Source: Prosopocoilus inquinatus
Lineage: Eukaryota > Arthropoda > Insecta > Coleoptera > Lucanidae
Direction of reading: 5' to 3'
Length of the DNA stretch: 64,000 bases
Assembly (NCBI GenBank): GCA_036172665.1
Contig: CM069880.1
Location: 9,426,501-9,490,500 of the forward strand
Shown here: piece by piece, positions 32,709 to 44,380 of the stretch
How positions within the stretch are numbered: the first letter of the stretch is position 1
How the letters are laid out: each line of letters opens with the position of its first letter
The notes under the pieces: generated by a model
What the model saw: only the letters and a program-made list of their open reading frames with translations
Database searches by the model: none
Told to the model about the DNA's origin: nothing
Position numbers and translations under genes: made by a program

Positions 32709-34658
32709 CGGGGGACGGACCTTTAACTTTGAAGGCCCCGGACTAACACTGTCAGAGGGCTTGTCCAATTAACCCGTGTTTTTGTTTTGTATATCTGACT
32801 GGTTACGTTTGAAAAGGCGGCAACGTTGCCGTTAACTGGTCGTCTATAGGATCGCTTCACTTTTCTGAAAATAGTAGCAGATAACGCCATTAATATGGCG
32901 CTTATGCTGACGCTGAGGTACGTTTTAAGATTCGCAGGCGTTGGCTGAGGTACATTTCAAAATGCGCTTGTTTAGACATAAGAGAGTGACGAATGACGTT
33001 GCCATGAGAAATAAAGGTGTTTCTCTCTTACACATTAAATTATATCATTTCTAGTGCATTTTAATTACAACTTTAGTCAGAGACAACTTTAATTACGAGG
33101 TGATCATTCGTGCCATTGACGGATAACTTCATTAGTATTAGGGTGTCCAGATTTTCTGCAGGCAATGTTGCCAACTTGTTGCCAAAATGTGGCCAAAAAA
33201 CGCCGATTTCTTTGTAAAATCAAAGACGAATAAACAAAATATCGCCGATTTGGGATATCAGAAAATTAGAACAAATAAAAAAGCGAAACTTGCAAGATCA
33301 GAAAAAAAGAGAAACAAAACAAACAGCAACAAAATACTAAGTGTGAAGTGAACAAAAATAAACAAAAGAACATCGACAACACCAATCTGAATAAAAAAAC
33401 GACAATTTTTCAGAAGAATCTAAAAATTCGTAGAAAATTAAAGCAAAGTGTAAGAAAAAAAAAACGAAATACAATGTGCAAAACAAAATACTAGGTGTGC
33501 AGTGAACAAAAGTAAACAAAAGAACATCGACGACACCAATCTAAACAAAAAACGACAATTCTTCAGACAAATCTAAAAATTCGCAGAAAATTAAAGCAAA
33601 GTGTAAGAAAAAAAAACGAAATACAATGTGCAAAACAAAAGATGAACACAAAACAAAATAATACGGTGTGAAGTGAACAAAAAAAAACAAAACAAAAGAA
33701 CATCGACAACACCAATCAAAAGATGGTCACAAAAAAAACGAAAAACAATGAATTACAAAAAGAACAACAAATGAAGATCGACGACTGATACAAAAAAAAA
33801 CAAATTAATCTTCAAGCGAAAAATAAACAAAAAATAGAAAACAAAAAATAATCGTCTTATCAACAACAAAACAAACAAATGTGAAAAATCAATTTGATAA
33901 AAATAAACAAAAGAGAAATACGAAATACAGAAAACACAGAAGAAAGAGGAGACAAGAAAAATAAATGAACAAACGGCTGTTCTTCGGCCGAAAACTTTTC
34001 CAAATCATGAAACTTGAAGGAAATAAAAGGACAAAATAAACAAAAGAGAAAAACGAAATACAGAAAACACAAAAGAAAGAGGAGACAAGAAAAATAAATG
34101 AACAAACGGCTGTTCTCCGGCCGAAAACTTTTCCAAATCATGAAACTGGCAGGAAATAAAACGACAAAATAAAACAAATGAACCGTGAATAAGAAAATGC
34201 AAAACATCAACTCCTTAAAATACAATAAAAAAACAAAGGAGGAGAAAAAAATCGAAATAACAAAAGAAAACGATACGCGAAGTATTCTCGTCATATTGTA
34301 TATATAGTTTTTCTTTGTCGTTTTGGGAAGACAACAATAAAACTAGCCCAAATCAGGCGCCAGGCGTCAAATGAGATTTTTAGACGCCAAATGTACCTCA
34401 ATGGCGGAATTTCGCCCAATCTGGCAACCCTGATTACTATGGCGCTTATGCTGTGGCTGAGGTGTGTTTCAAGATTCGAATATCGTGGCCAAGGTTCATT
34501 TCAAGATCGTGTGTTTAGACATAATGAGGCATAACCATGCCGAAAAAATCCAGACTTTTCGAAACGTTACAAAGAAATTTTTTCTTTTCTTTCTTTGATT
34601 GAACAGGGCCCTGGGCTGCAGCTGCAGCTCATAAAGACCATGCCTAAATCCGCCCCTG
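32709..34658. mobile_element. hAT-like non-autonomous element, copy 2 (family R), interrupted
   Basis: Exact flanks attatact (32701-32708 and 34659-34666) give a perfect 8-bp duplication. The right end reads inward CAGGGGCGGATTTAGGCATG, as in 2593-3819; the left end starts CGGGGGACGG. Inside are two copies of the gataacg/tatggcgcttatgctg module. The second copy is split by the hAT-like element at 33139-34432. Without that insertion the element is about 650 bp. No coding capacity. Confidence 0.82.
33139..34432 (+). mobile_element. hAT-like element with A-rich tandem core, copy 2
   Basis: The flanks attagtat (33131-33138) and attactat (34433-34440) match at 7 of 8. The uninterrupted module at 32880-32910 shows the empty site. 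The right end reads inward CAGGGTTGCCAGATTGGG; the left end is tagggtgtccagattttctg. The core is A-rich and T-poor. A 154-bp unit repeats from 33331 to about 33720 and a 133-bp unit repeats twice at about 33900-34165, each with aaacggctgttc and a cggccgaaaac block. It is an inverted relative of 3862-4890. All frames read on the minus strand are F/L/S-rich low complexity. Confidence 0.82.
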
Positions 34659-34706
34659 ATTATACTGTACAACGTATTTAACAATATTTTATACGTCAAT
34701 GTTTTA

Positions 34707-34916
34707 TACAGTAGTTTTGTTCCAACTGCTCAAGAAGCCGTATACTGTACGATCACGCGCATGCGCATTAAACAAAAGTACATGCGCAGTAAACAAATCG
34801 TGCGTCGTTTTGTTTACTGCGCATGTACTTATAACAAACGGTATGTCATTTTGTTTATTGCGCATGCTCGTGATCGTATAATGAACGGTTCCTTGAGCAG
34901 TTGGAACAAAGCTGTA
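34707..34916. mobile_element. 210-bp palindromic element containing GCGCATGCGC
   Basis: Arms tacagtagttttgttccaac and, inverted, tacagctttgttccaactg, both followed by ctcaag. Inner arms contain gcgcatg, acatgcgcagtaaacaaa and inverses. GCGCATGCGC at 34757-34766 is a perfect NRF-1/Ewg-type site. No clear target duplication was found. Confidence 0.7.
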
Positions 34917-35788
34917 TTAAACAAAACGTATAATACAGTAACATCCACGGTTACAACTAATTAATGGGCTTCTCGTAACTGTAAGGCGTACAAATTACAA
35001 AAAAGTTGCGTTATTTTGGAGGTTATAAAAATGTGCAAAAAAATGTCTTCTATCTTTATTCATTTTTTGAAATATCTGTAAAAAACTAGGAAATTCTCGA
35101 TTTCGAAAATATCAAATATCTTATTTATTTATTACCACAGAATCATAATATTCGATAATTTTATATTGAATTCGATTAATTAATTGCAATCATGTATACA
35201 GGGTGCGTTTTTTTTAAAATCCACATGAGAATTAACAATCAAAAATTCAACTTAATAACAGGAAATATTTTAAAATTTAATTTAAGGATGAGTGCCTTTA
35301 TTATTCGTAATGATGACATTCGCCCGATGAGATGGCGCCGAGTGGAACTTGTTCACTCCGCTAGCAGATTTTTCACATTTTGAAATATGTACAGTTACAG
35401 TCAAATTTTACTTGCTTCAATATAAACAATAGTTTAGGCATTGGCGTGCTGATAATCTAAATTTCCCAAGTCCTACGACCGATTTGCCGTTGATAAAAAT
35501 AGTTCGTGCCGCCATTATAATAATTATGCGGGGCAATCTAATTTAATTTATTTCTGGCCAAGTTACCCCCATTTATTTGCGCCCGTGCATGCGGCGTTTC
35601 CCTTAAACAAACTAAGTGCTAAAATATTTATTGCAGCTCCGGCTTTAAATGCATTTTCACGAAATACGTTATTTTAAACCCCAGGTGTCCAACGAGTACC
35701 GCAGTCTTCTCTACCGTCCGTAGTATATAAGACAAAAAAACAAGAGGTAACGCAGTCAGCTCTATTTTATAAAATTATTTATGATTAT
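34917..35788. other. unique sequence; possible regulatory block at 35440-35700
   Basis: A TACAGGGTGCG terminus at about 35197 has no visible partner. 35440-35700 is unique and less AT-rich. It combines ccattataataattatgcgg with TAAT cores and atttatttgcgcc, which is enhancer-like in motif content only. Confidence 0.35.
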
Positions 35789-35996
35789 ACAGGGTGTTCA
35801 GTAACTGAGAGCCAAACCAAAGTTATTTATATTTATTTTTAATGGAACCAGCCAGTATTTTTATATATTTCGAAAGTACACATAACGAATAGGTAATACA
35901 CACTCACAAATTTCATGGAACAAGAGTCGACTTCAATTATTCAAAAATCATATTGGGAGTACAAACAGAGCTGACTGAGTTATACTCTATCCTTAG

Positions 35997-36044
<48 letters not shown>

Positions 36045-36078
36045 TTTAGACGGTAGAAAAGGCCGGTGGACATCCTGT
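35789..36078. mobile_element. short TACAGGGTGTTC element with internal (TA)n
   Basis: Left end acagggtgttcagt; right end (inverted) acaggatgtccac. About 290 bp, with a (TA)n run at 35998-36043. The ends fit the TACAGGGTG group, but no second copy is in the window. Confidence 0.5.
35998..36043 (+). repeat. (TA)n microsatellite
   Basis: About 46 bp of uninterrupted TA dinucleotides inside the element at 35789-36078. Confidence 0.95.
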
Positions 36079-36868
36079 ATAATGAAATCATTTGCGTTTG
36101 TGTGCATTCGTTTGTATACCTTGCCCCAAAAAACTTGTAACGCGTAATTAATTACGTTTTGTTTACAAATTTTAGACTTGAAAGCATTTTAAAAGTGGAA
36201 GCCCTCTTTCTCGTCAAAGTGCAACTTGAGTTTCCTTTTTTTTTTTGTATAATTAACTACAACCATAAGATCGCGAAAACGCAACATTAAAATGAACGGA
36301 AACGTTGTTATACACGTGGTATCATCAGTAAAGTGAACGATAATTTATAATGGACATTGAAAAATGTAAGGCAGATAAGAATTCCCTCCGTCTCGCTTTA
36401 CACGTTTAAAACCACTCAGTAATTAGACGGAATTTCTTACGTATGCTTTGAAAGTTTCTACTTCGTGTAAACAACAAACAAGGGAGATAGTTTTTAATTA
36501 CTCAGCGACGCAAGTAAATTTCTTTTCTTTTTCTCTCTTTATCGACAACGCACACATACGTGGAGCGTCTATTTTTTTTATTATTATTATTATTTGCGGG
36601 CGACGACTGAAAAGCGAGGGACCATAAATAGCCTGTAATCAAAGGAAAGATGTACAAAATTTAAATACATAATCTAAAACGTCGTGTAGGGAACTAAGCA
36701 GCCTTCGAGTATTCGTGAGCACCGAACGATTCATAAATTTCAGATTAAACATGAGTTACGATCGAGTAATTCACCTTACAAACGGTGTGGTCAAACTTCT
36801 ATTAACAAAAAAAAGACCTACGCCACTGTCTACCATATTTAACTTTTTTTTTCTTTTCAAGAATACAG
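36079..36868. other. unique AT-rich sequence, nothing certain
   Basis: No repeat match. A (TTA)n patch lies near 36578-36593. No gene signal. Confidence 0.45.
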
Positions 36869-37215
36869 CAACTTATTTTAAGCAACATAAAGAATCGTCG
36901 CAGGGACCCCAAAATCTAATTAATAACAAAAATGAGATTAAAAGTCATCCAAAAAATGGGAATAACAATTTCAGCAAATACAGGGTGTGACCTTCGTCAA
37001 TTCAGGCAGGAATTTCACTTTTCCTATCTCGCTAGAATATACCAACTTATTTATTTAAGCAACAGAAAGAATCGCAGAGACCCTAAAATTTAATTAAATA
37101 CAGAAACGAGGGTAAAAGTCATTTAAGAAAAATGGTAATAACAATTTGAGCAAAGAAATAGATGGTATGACCACCGTCAATTCAGGGTGGAATTTACTCA
37201 GGAACTCAAAAAAGC
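36869..37215 (+). repeat. two-copy tandem repeat, 174-bp period
   Basis: Both units start caacttatttt/caacttatttattta and continue through agcaacakaaagaatcg, taaaagtcat and caccgtcaattcagg-type blocks. The first unit contains a tacagggtgtgacc terminus at 36979. Confidence 0.7.
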
Positions 37216-37426
37216 AACAATTTTTGAATATATTTCGTGATCTGGCAACACTTGCTCGATCGTTGAAGTCCATCGTTCCCCTCTGAGTTAAATGACAGAT
37301 TATTTATATAGATATTATATTATTACAGATAAAACCAAATCAAAGAAGACTAGCTAATTCTTGAGATAAAGTTACTTTAGAACGTCCTTATATTCCAGCT
37401 CTTTAATTCAATTGAATTGCTGTAGA

Positions 37427-38160
37427 TTTCGAATCGATGTAAGGCTGTACATAGTTGATAAATAAAAAGAAATGCTTATTTTAAAGACATCCATCGAAAT
37501 CTGCGATAAAAAATGGCACATTCCATTTAAAAAAGTATAAATTTGGTAGATAACTCACTTATGGAACATTCTGTATACGTAAAAGTAATTCGCTGATGTA
37601 GAACTCGTTAAAGGCGTTGGCTTTTGTAGAAGGCATTTTCTTTTATAATTAATAATTAAGGCGCAATTGAAGAAATCAATGCCAAAGACCCACCCTGTAT
37701 ATGTACAGGGTTTTTTTGTTTAATATTTTGCACCATATCGGGAGGGTTTATTTTAGGAGCTAGAGAAAAACTTTAAATGCAAAAGTTATAGGGTTTTATG
37801 ATTAGATTGCGAATCGATTTAAGTCGCTAAATAAAATAAAATGCTTATTTTAAAGAGATATATCGAAATCTGCGATAAAAAATGGCACATTCCATTTAAA
37901 AAAAGTATAAGTTTGGTAGATAACTCACTTATGGAACATGCTGTATATGTAAAAATAATTCGCTGATGTTCACTCGTTAAAGGCGATGGCTTTTGTAGAA
38001 GACATTTTCTTTTATAATTAATAATTAAGGCGAAATTGAAGAAATCAATGCCAATGACCCACCCTGTATATGTATAGGGATATTTTGCACCATATCTGGA
38101 GGGTTTATTCTAGGAGCTAGCGAAAAACTTTAAACGCAAAAGTTATAGGGTTTTATGGCT
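37427..38160 (+). repeat. two-copy tandem repeat, 369-bp period
   Basis: Copies start near 37427 and 37796. They share aatgcttattttaaaga, gataaaaaatggcacattcc, attcgctgatgt and ccaccctgtatatgta, and the second copy continues into the palindrome at 38080-38775. Both contain CACCCTGTATATG followed by the start of another element. Confidence 0.75.
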
Positions 38161-38775
38161 ATTATCTTTTAGAGGTATCGCAAGAAACAAAAGCGCATCG
38201 CAAATTGGAGAAAAAAATACATATTTTGTTTTTTTTTTTAAATAAAACGCCCTGTATATTGTTTGTTAAGATGAAAGATCATATTTTCCTGATTTCAAAT
38301 ATATTTAATACGTTAACATTGGGAGGGGCCGTTCGTGATATAATTAAGTTTAAGATATCAGCATAATGACGTTTAAAAAATCAAGACGGCCCGGCAAGGT
38401 GATTACAAAAGCTCTAAGTGGTTGTTCTAGTTAGCAAAAAAACATAAAAGTTCGAAAACTGGAAACCCTACAACAATAAAAAAAAACAAAATGCCAGGCC
38501 TCCTTAATATTTTAAACATTAATTAATTCATATTCTAACCTCAAATATTTCACAAGTGGCTCTTCTAAATATCCACACATTACATATTTTTGAAATCAGA
38601 AAAATATGAGAAATATATTAATTTTAGCAAATAATTTACAGGGTGTTTCATTAAAAAAAAAACAATGCGATGCGCTCTTTTTATGATAACTCTAAAAGAT
38701 AATGAACTACAACTTTTGCAGCTCCTAAAATAAACCTTCTAGATAGGATGCAAGATATAAAAAAAAATCATGTAC
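38080..38775. repeat. palindromic TE pair around 38440
   Basis: The left arm (from about 38080) has ggagggtttattctaggagc, ttatcttttagaggtatc, gcgcatcgca, cgccctgtatattg and cctgatttcaaatat. The right arm (38580-38775) carries the inverse of each in reverse order. The spacer is about 270 bp and includes a CACTT/AAGTGG-type weaker inverse pair. Two elements with TACAGGGTG ends appear fused head to head. Confidence 0.7.
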
Positions 38776-39676
38776 ATATTTTTTTCCTGTGCGATTAAAT
38801 CACGAAATTAATTAAATTGTGATGTGGACTAAATTCATTTGGATACGAAGTGATTAATAAAGAAGTTAGAAATAAATTCGTTTAATATCGGCGATTTGTC
38901 CGAGGCAATTAAATTTATAGTGGGGAAATAAAACGCAGATGTAGAAGCAATAAAATTGACAAATATACGTACGACCTGTGTGATAATTTATTCCGGTGCG
39001 GGTTTTCCCCCGCTTTCCGGCCGTGTAAAATTTTCACTGATAATGCCCTAACAAGCTTTTAACGAGGCGACATATTTTTACAAGGTTTATTGCACCAAAT
39101 ATTCCTCCAGTTTACAAGGAAGGCGACTTTGTTTCCAGTTAAGAAATTAAAATCCCATCAGTTTTATTGTTTTTATGTGGACGACGACACTCACCTTCGA
39201 GAAGGTAGAAAAATACGCGGGCACGGAAAGCGCACGAACGTTCCTGAATCAATCGTTTGCAGTCGTTTTGCAGAGGAGAGTGCAGAGCTGGTAGTATGGT
39301 ATTTATTTCCATTCTCTTCTTGTACGGCGTGCTTTGATTTATCAAACGAATTAAAAACGCAAGACAAAGAAAAAGGTAATAACGGCCTTCGGTTTACGTA
39401 GCGAATGAAACGATTTTATGATTGGCTTCGCTCTCTTTTTCTACCCTTTGTTTTTTAGTTTTAATATGAAAATTATAGTGTTCAATTATTTCGATTGTGT
39501 TGTGAGCTTGCACGAACAATTTAACAACTCTTCTCCTTCAACAAGTACTTATTTTATCTTGTCTAAATTCGAAATACTCGATTATATACATTTGACTTTC
39601 CAAAATGAATTGATTATATCAATAAATAGAAAAGAAAAAAATATTGCGCTTACTTAATTTGGAAATTAGCGTTAAT
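38776..39676. other. unique sequence; possible regulatory block at 38810-39120
   Basis: Unique, with many ATTAAT/TTTAAT cores and GGGTTTTCCC at 39000-39009, a perfect Dorsal/NF-kB-type site. The frame read across 39090-39401 has no domain and starts at a TTG. Enhancer function is not shown. Confidence 0.35.
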
Positions 39677-39775
39677 GCCTCGTTTGCATCTACTTAACGT
39701 ATAGTAGCCTGCATTTTATGAAGTCACGCAATTTAAACGAGAAACTTGCCACTTCATAAAATGCAGGCTAGTATA

Positions 39776-39952
39776 CCATATGTCCAAATGAATTTTTGAT
39801 AAAGGTAGGCCATGGAAGACAAAACGTTTGTTTGGATTACTACAGCAATTTATTTTTTTATTAGCAGTTTATGAATTGAAAACTGCTTGGTGTTGTAGGT
39901 TACGACGCTTCCATGGCCTACCTTTATCAAAAATTTCTTTTTGGACATATGG
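39776..39952. mobile_element. MITE ccatatgtccaaa, copy 1, TA duplication
   Basis: Flanked by TA. The ends ccatatgtccaaat and inverse continue inward with tttttgataaaggtaggcc on both sides. Length 177 bp. A second copy in opposite internal orientation is at 54251-54437. TA flanks suggest the mariner/Tc1 group. Confidence 0.85.
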
Positions 39953-40054
39953 TACATCGCATAACGAAAAATGTGTTGAACTCATTTACATTCAACAAAA
40001 CACTATTGTATACGTTACGTTATGTTGAACGTAAAAGGGTAGGCAAACGTATAT

Positions 40055-40166
40055 ATATACTACGACGCTCAACTTAAATGATGCAAATCACACCCTTAAG
40101 AACATTCAACGTAAGGGTTACGAAACTGTCAAATGGTACCAGTTATGGTGAGCGTCGTTGTATATA
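40055..40166. mobile_element. short MITE, acgacgctcaac family, best copy
   Basis: Ends tatactacgacgctcaac and, inverted, tatacaacgacgctcac. Inside is atgatgcaaatcacac, with catttgacagt in inverse, as in the copies at 32123 and 32479. Confidence 0.7.
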
Positions 40167-40215
40167 CATGCTGTTTTTCGTTACGCTACGTACGTTAAGT
40201 GGATGTAAACGAGGC

Positions 40216-41653
40216 TTTACTGATTATACAGACAAGGGGGACGTGGCGTTTTAAGAATTGAAATCCGAACGTTTTACTTCCTCCACTTAGTTTTCTGAGC
40301 CCGTTCTCACCAGAAATGCATCAGACAAGATGACAAAACAGCCGACACCATTCAATTACGCCGGTTATTTCAAAAGAACATATTATTCAGTAACACGCGA
40401 TCGAATCAGGCGACGCCGCTAACAGTTACCATTTCTCAAATTAGACTTACGAAGATGGTTAGTTAGGTATAAGTTTATAATTAAAATCATTCCGTTCGTT
40501 TGCAAGAGCTTAATATATTTGAGTTTGAGTGTGAGAGAAAGAAATAAAGAAGGACCCGTCGATGGTGAAGAGATAAACACAGAGAGTCATGGGACTGGAA
40601 TGAACTTGGGTTTCCGATTAGCAAAAGAGCCCCACCTCCCCTCTTCCATTCTCAGAACAAATTGTTTACTTAAACCCGACATGGACTTGCAAAAGCAAAG
40701 AAAGAAAACGGGCAATTTTTGTAATTGCGGATATTTTTAACGCCGTAAATTTAACCGAAAATAAAAGGAGCAACCGGAACCGGACACTAACGTGCGTTAT
40801 GGCGCTTGCTTTTTAAAAGAAAAGAAAACAAGTACGAGAGTTATTTACGGCGCTTATAGTAAGAAGTGTCTTACATGTTATTTATTTACATCGTTCCTCT
40901 CTATCAACTTCTTAAAAAATAACGCAAGTTTAATATGAGCACCACGGGAATGAATAACTCTTACGTATTTTACGACCCGTCGGATTATACCCACTACTGA
41001 GCCTGCCATTTCTATTGCAATCAAAAATTAAAAAAAGGAAGGTAAAATATCGTAATCGGAATACCTGTAAATTCAGCGCCTCGATAAACCGACCAAACTC
41101 TATCTTATTTCTTTCTTTCTTTATTTCTTTCTCAACGGACGAATCTTATCGCCACAAATTTAAAGTAGGTATTTGTTCTTAATGGAAAATTTAAGTTTCA
41201 AGTTTTATTATTATTATTTTTTTCCAACGCAGATTACAAAACGGGCGAGGAGGTTATTTGCGCGACCCACGTCTACCGAAACACACAAACATTTTCTCTC
41301 AAATTAATATAAATTAGATGGAAAGATTCCAGAATACCCCCCAAGAATTATTTAAAACAATCTGCGACGAAGGAGGAGGTTCATTGTCTTCCCATTTATT
41401 AAAATCTCCCCGCAAGATTAACACTTTCTTGCATCAGTGTTTTTACTCCAACAAATAAGTTTTAAATTGCAAGAATGGGCATTATTGCATTTACTAAATG
41501 CAGAGCCGGGCAGTAGCTACTTAAATTAAATTAGTAACTTAGTTACATTTTTCGGAAAAGCAATTCTATTCAAGCTACTTACTCTTCAATAAAAATAACT
41601 ATAATTAACAGTCAGAAAATTATACGAAAATCTACATCAACATGTATGTATAT
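40216..41653. other. mostly unique; hAT-like scrap near 41500
   Basis: No gene. At 41503-41545 the text gccgggcagtagctactt followed by tagtaacttagttac looks like one end of an insect hAT-type repeat, without a partner. The frame at 40519-40740 has no recognisable domain. Confidence 0.4.
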
Positions 41654-42035
41654 ACAGGGTGTAACTTGAATGAGGGACCAAACTTTAAGGGCACGTTCCT
41701 CATACCGAAATATGAAAAAAAGTTTATATAAACATAAGCCCGCAAACGCATAGTTTCTGAGTTATAACAAAATCATCGTACGCAACCACGATTTCATATT
41801 TTAAATCTCAACACTTTCCCGAACAACTTTCCCAAATAACATTTTCGCCTATCTTGAAAAATAAAGGTACTTTACTCTTACGTCGATTTCAAATATTTCG
41901 ATCTCCTCGGTACACGACGATAGATATTCCGATTTTGATAAGTGTATTGTAGGTTTGGGACCATGCGGGAACTTTCGTAAAGAATAAATTTTTCTGAGAA
42001 ATCGACAACAAAAAAGTTTCCCAATTTTCTGCCGG
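41654..42035 (+). mobile_element. TACAGGGTGTAA element (further copies at 42539, 59946)
   Basis: From acagggtgtaacttgaatg to ccggaccctgtat, about 380 bp. Internal blocks include gggcacgttcctca, cttactcttacgtcgattt and tttcgatctcctcgg. The second copy is 42539-42921, and a diverged minus-strand copy lies at 59946-60200. No protein. Confidence 0.65.
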
Positions 42036-43408
42036 ACCCTGTATCTCAGACACTACGCACTTGCCGACATACGTTTATATGAACTCTTTTTCATAATTCG
42101 ACGTGAGGAACTAGCCCTTGACTTTTCTCCCTTCATAAAAATTACACTCTATATAAAAATAAATAAATAAAAATATTTAATGTCTTCTATTCTATTTAAT
42201 TGATAACTAACCATGTTGGTATTGAAGGGAAGTCACAGTGACAATTTATTTTTTATTAACGCAACCGGTTTCGGTTAATAATTAGGCATTTCCAAGTGTG
42301 CAAGTAAAATTACAGTAAATTATTTAAAGAAATTGTAAATGTAAGTGTATATAACAGATTTTGTTGTCAATTTATATTTGAATCTTCAATGCATTTTATC
42401 TCAAAAACTATCGATGGTAAGGCCGTATGCACATAAACTTATAGTTTTCTTTTCCTGTGTAGTGACTGTGGTTGACGTGTCGGATACTTATTTTGAATCA
42501 CCCAATATACAGTGTGGCCCATTTATTAACATGTATATACAGGGTGTAATTTGAATGAGGGACCAAACTTTAAGGGCACGTTCCTCACACCGAAATATGA
42601 AAGAAAGCTTATATAAACATAAGTCCGCAAACGCATAGTTTCTGAGTTGTAACAAAATCATCGTAAGCAGCCACAATTTCATATTTGAAACCTCAACACT
42701 TCCCCGAACAATTTTCCCAAATAACATTTTCGCGTATCTTGAAAAATAAAGGTACTTTACTCTTACGTCGATTTCAAACATTTCGATCTCCTCGGTATAC
42801 GACGATAGATATTCAGATTTTGACAAGTGTATTATGGGTTTGGGACCATGCGGGAACTTTCGTAAAGAATAAATTTTTCTGAGAAATCGACAACAAAAAG
42901 GTTTCCCAATTTTCTTCCGGACCCTGTATTTCAGAAACTATGCACTTGCCGACATATGTTTATATGAACTCTTTTTCATAATTCGACGTGAGGAACTAGC
43001 CCTTGACTTTTCTCCTTTCATAAAAATTACACCCTATATAAAAATAAATAAATAAAAATATTTAATGTCTTCTCTTCTATTTAATTGATTAATAACTATG
43101 TTAGTATTGAAGGAAAGTCACAGTGACAATTTATTTTTTATTAACACAACCGGTTTCGCCTAATAATTAGGCATTTCCAAGTGCGCAAGTACAATTACAG
43201 TAAATTATTTTAATAAATTGTAAATGTTAGTGTATGTAACAGATTTTGTTGTCAATTTATATCTCAATCTTCAATACATTTTATCTCAAAAACTATGCTG
43301 ATAAACTTTTTGTTTTCTTTTCCTGTTTTCACTACCTGTGGTTGACGGGTCGGACACTTATTTTGAATCACCCAGTATACAGTGTGACCAATTTATTTAG
43401 AATGAAAA
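41654..43408 (+). repeat. two-copy tandem duplication, about 870-885 bp per unit
   Basis: Unit 1 is 41654-42538; unit 2 is 42539-43408. Each begins acagggtgtaa(c/t)ttgaatg, reaches ccggaccctgtat after about 380 bp, passes a gtcacagtgacaattta and accggtttcg block, and ends with the right end of the gggtga...tcaccc element plus tatacagtgtg. Small differences show the duplication is not very recent. Confidence 0.85.
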
Positions 43409-44380
43409 CACCTCTGCAAAAGAAACAAATTTGTCATTTGATTTCAACCGATCTTTTTAAAGGGATGAAATCTTCTGGCAGTAAATTTTAATGGTCAGGT
43501 TTTTTTCCTACACCAAAAATGACTAATATAGATTACCCTTTTTTTTGTTTACAATCTGAGTACGTCAGTGGATTGGGGAACCCCTAATACTACGCTTAGT
43601 GAAAAACATGTTTCTCTTTTAATACAATTTACAAGATTTTTGACAGAATGACAAATAATAAATAGTCTGAGATAACTCGGATAGGTCAGTTTGATTGCAG
43701 TGGATTTTACAAGCCACTTCCACTCCAAGGGAAGTCCACTGCAATGGAAACTGACTTGCAATTAATTCAAAAGGTTTAAGATTTTAATTTTCGGGCGTTT
43801 TAAAAAAAAACGGACGTCAACTCGTGATAAAACAAATGAAGATACATAGTTTAAATCAGTTAAATTAATCTAACACGTTTATTAGTATTTGGCAGTAAGA
43901 AGATAAGATTAATGAAGCTATTTTAACAATAAATAATAACAGAAACACGTAAATACATTTTTTTAAAAATGTTTGATTATTCTAAATGCAAAACAATTTT
44001 AAACGCAGATTATTTTAAACTGCCTTTCATTTGTTTTTCTGTGGCCGGGCTTCGAGTTCTTTCTTTTTTAAAAAAGAAAGTGTTTGAAACTAACTGAAAA
44101 TTACCTACAAAATATTAATTTTGACGTTTATACCTTTTAATAATAAACATTTTTTTACGATAGCTGATCAGCACATTGAAGGGGTTCTCCTTTTTATTGG
44201 CCAATCGATTTAATCATTTTTGACGCATTCCTTTTACAGGGAGATTCTCAATTTACAAATGGGCCTCACGTAGAGGAGGGGGGAGGACTTGATTGAGCAA
44301 AAATATGATCATTTATTTACGTTTTGAGAAAAAAAGTAAACCGAGTTGACCTGCAACGAATGTTTAGTTTACATTTTGAA
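43409..44380. other. unique sequence with one compact hairpin
   Basis: No gene. It contains the hairpin at 43685-43755. Otherwise A/T-rich and unmatched. Confidence 0.45.
43685..43755. other. 71-bp hairpin, possible pre-miRNA-like structure or MITE
   Basis: The arms gtcagtttgattgcagtgga and gtcagtttccattgcagtgga (inverted) form a nearly complete 20-bp stem. An additional acttcc/ggaagt pair lies in the loop and leaves a bulge of about 12 nt. The size fits a microRNA precursor, but the bulge and the abundance of MITEs in this DNA argue for caution. No seed of a known microRNA was recognised. Confidence 0.3.

Larger units (their letters stand above)
39677..40215. mobile_element. TIR element GCCTCGTTT..., with two MITEs inside
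   Basis: Ends gcctcgtttgcatctactta and, inverted, gcctcgtttacatccactta, both followed by acgta. A second internal inverted pair flanks the first insertion (cctgcattttatgaagt / acttcataaaatgcagg). It contains the MITEs 39776-39952 and 40055-40166. Target duplication unclear. Confidence 0.65.

Noticed and set aside
39090..39401. Frame containing YVDD
   Set aside because: It starts at TTG, has no neighbouring reverse transcriptase motifs and lies in unique regulatory-like sequence.
41654..43408. Possible CRISPR-like or segmental gene duplication
   Set aside because: There are only two long units, each made of transposon sequence, with no short direct repeats and spacers.
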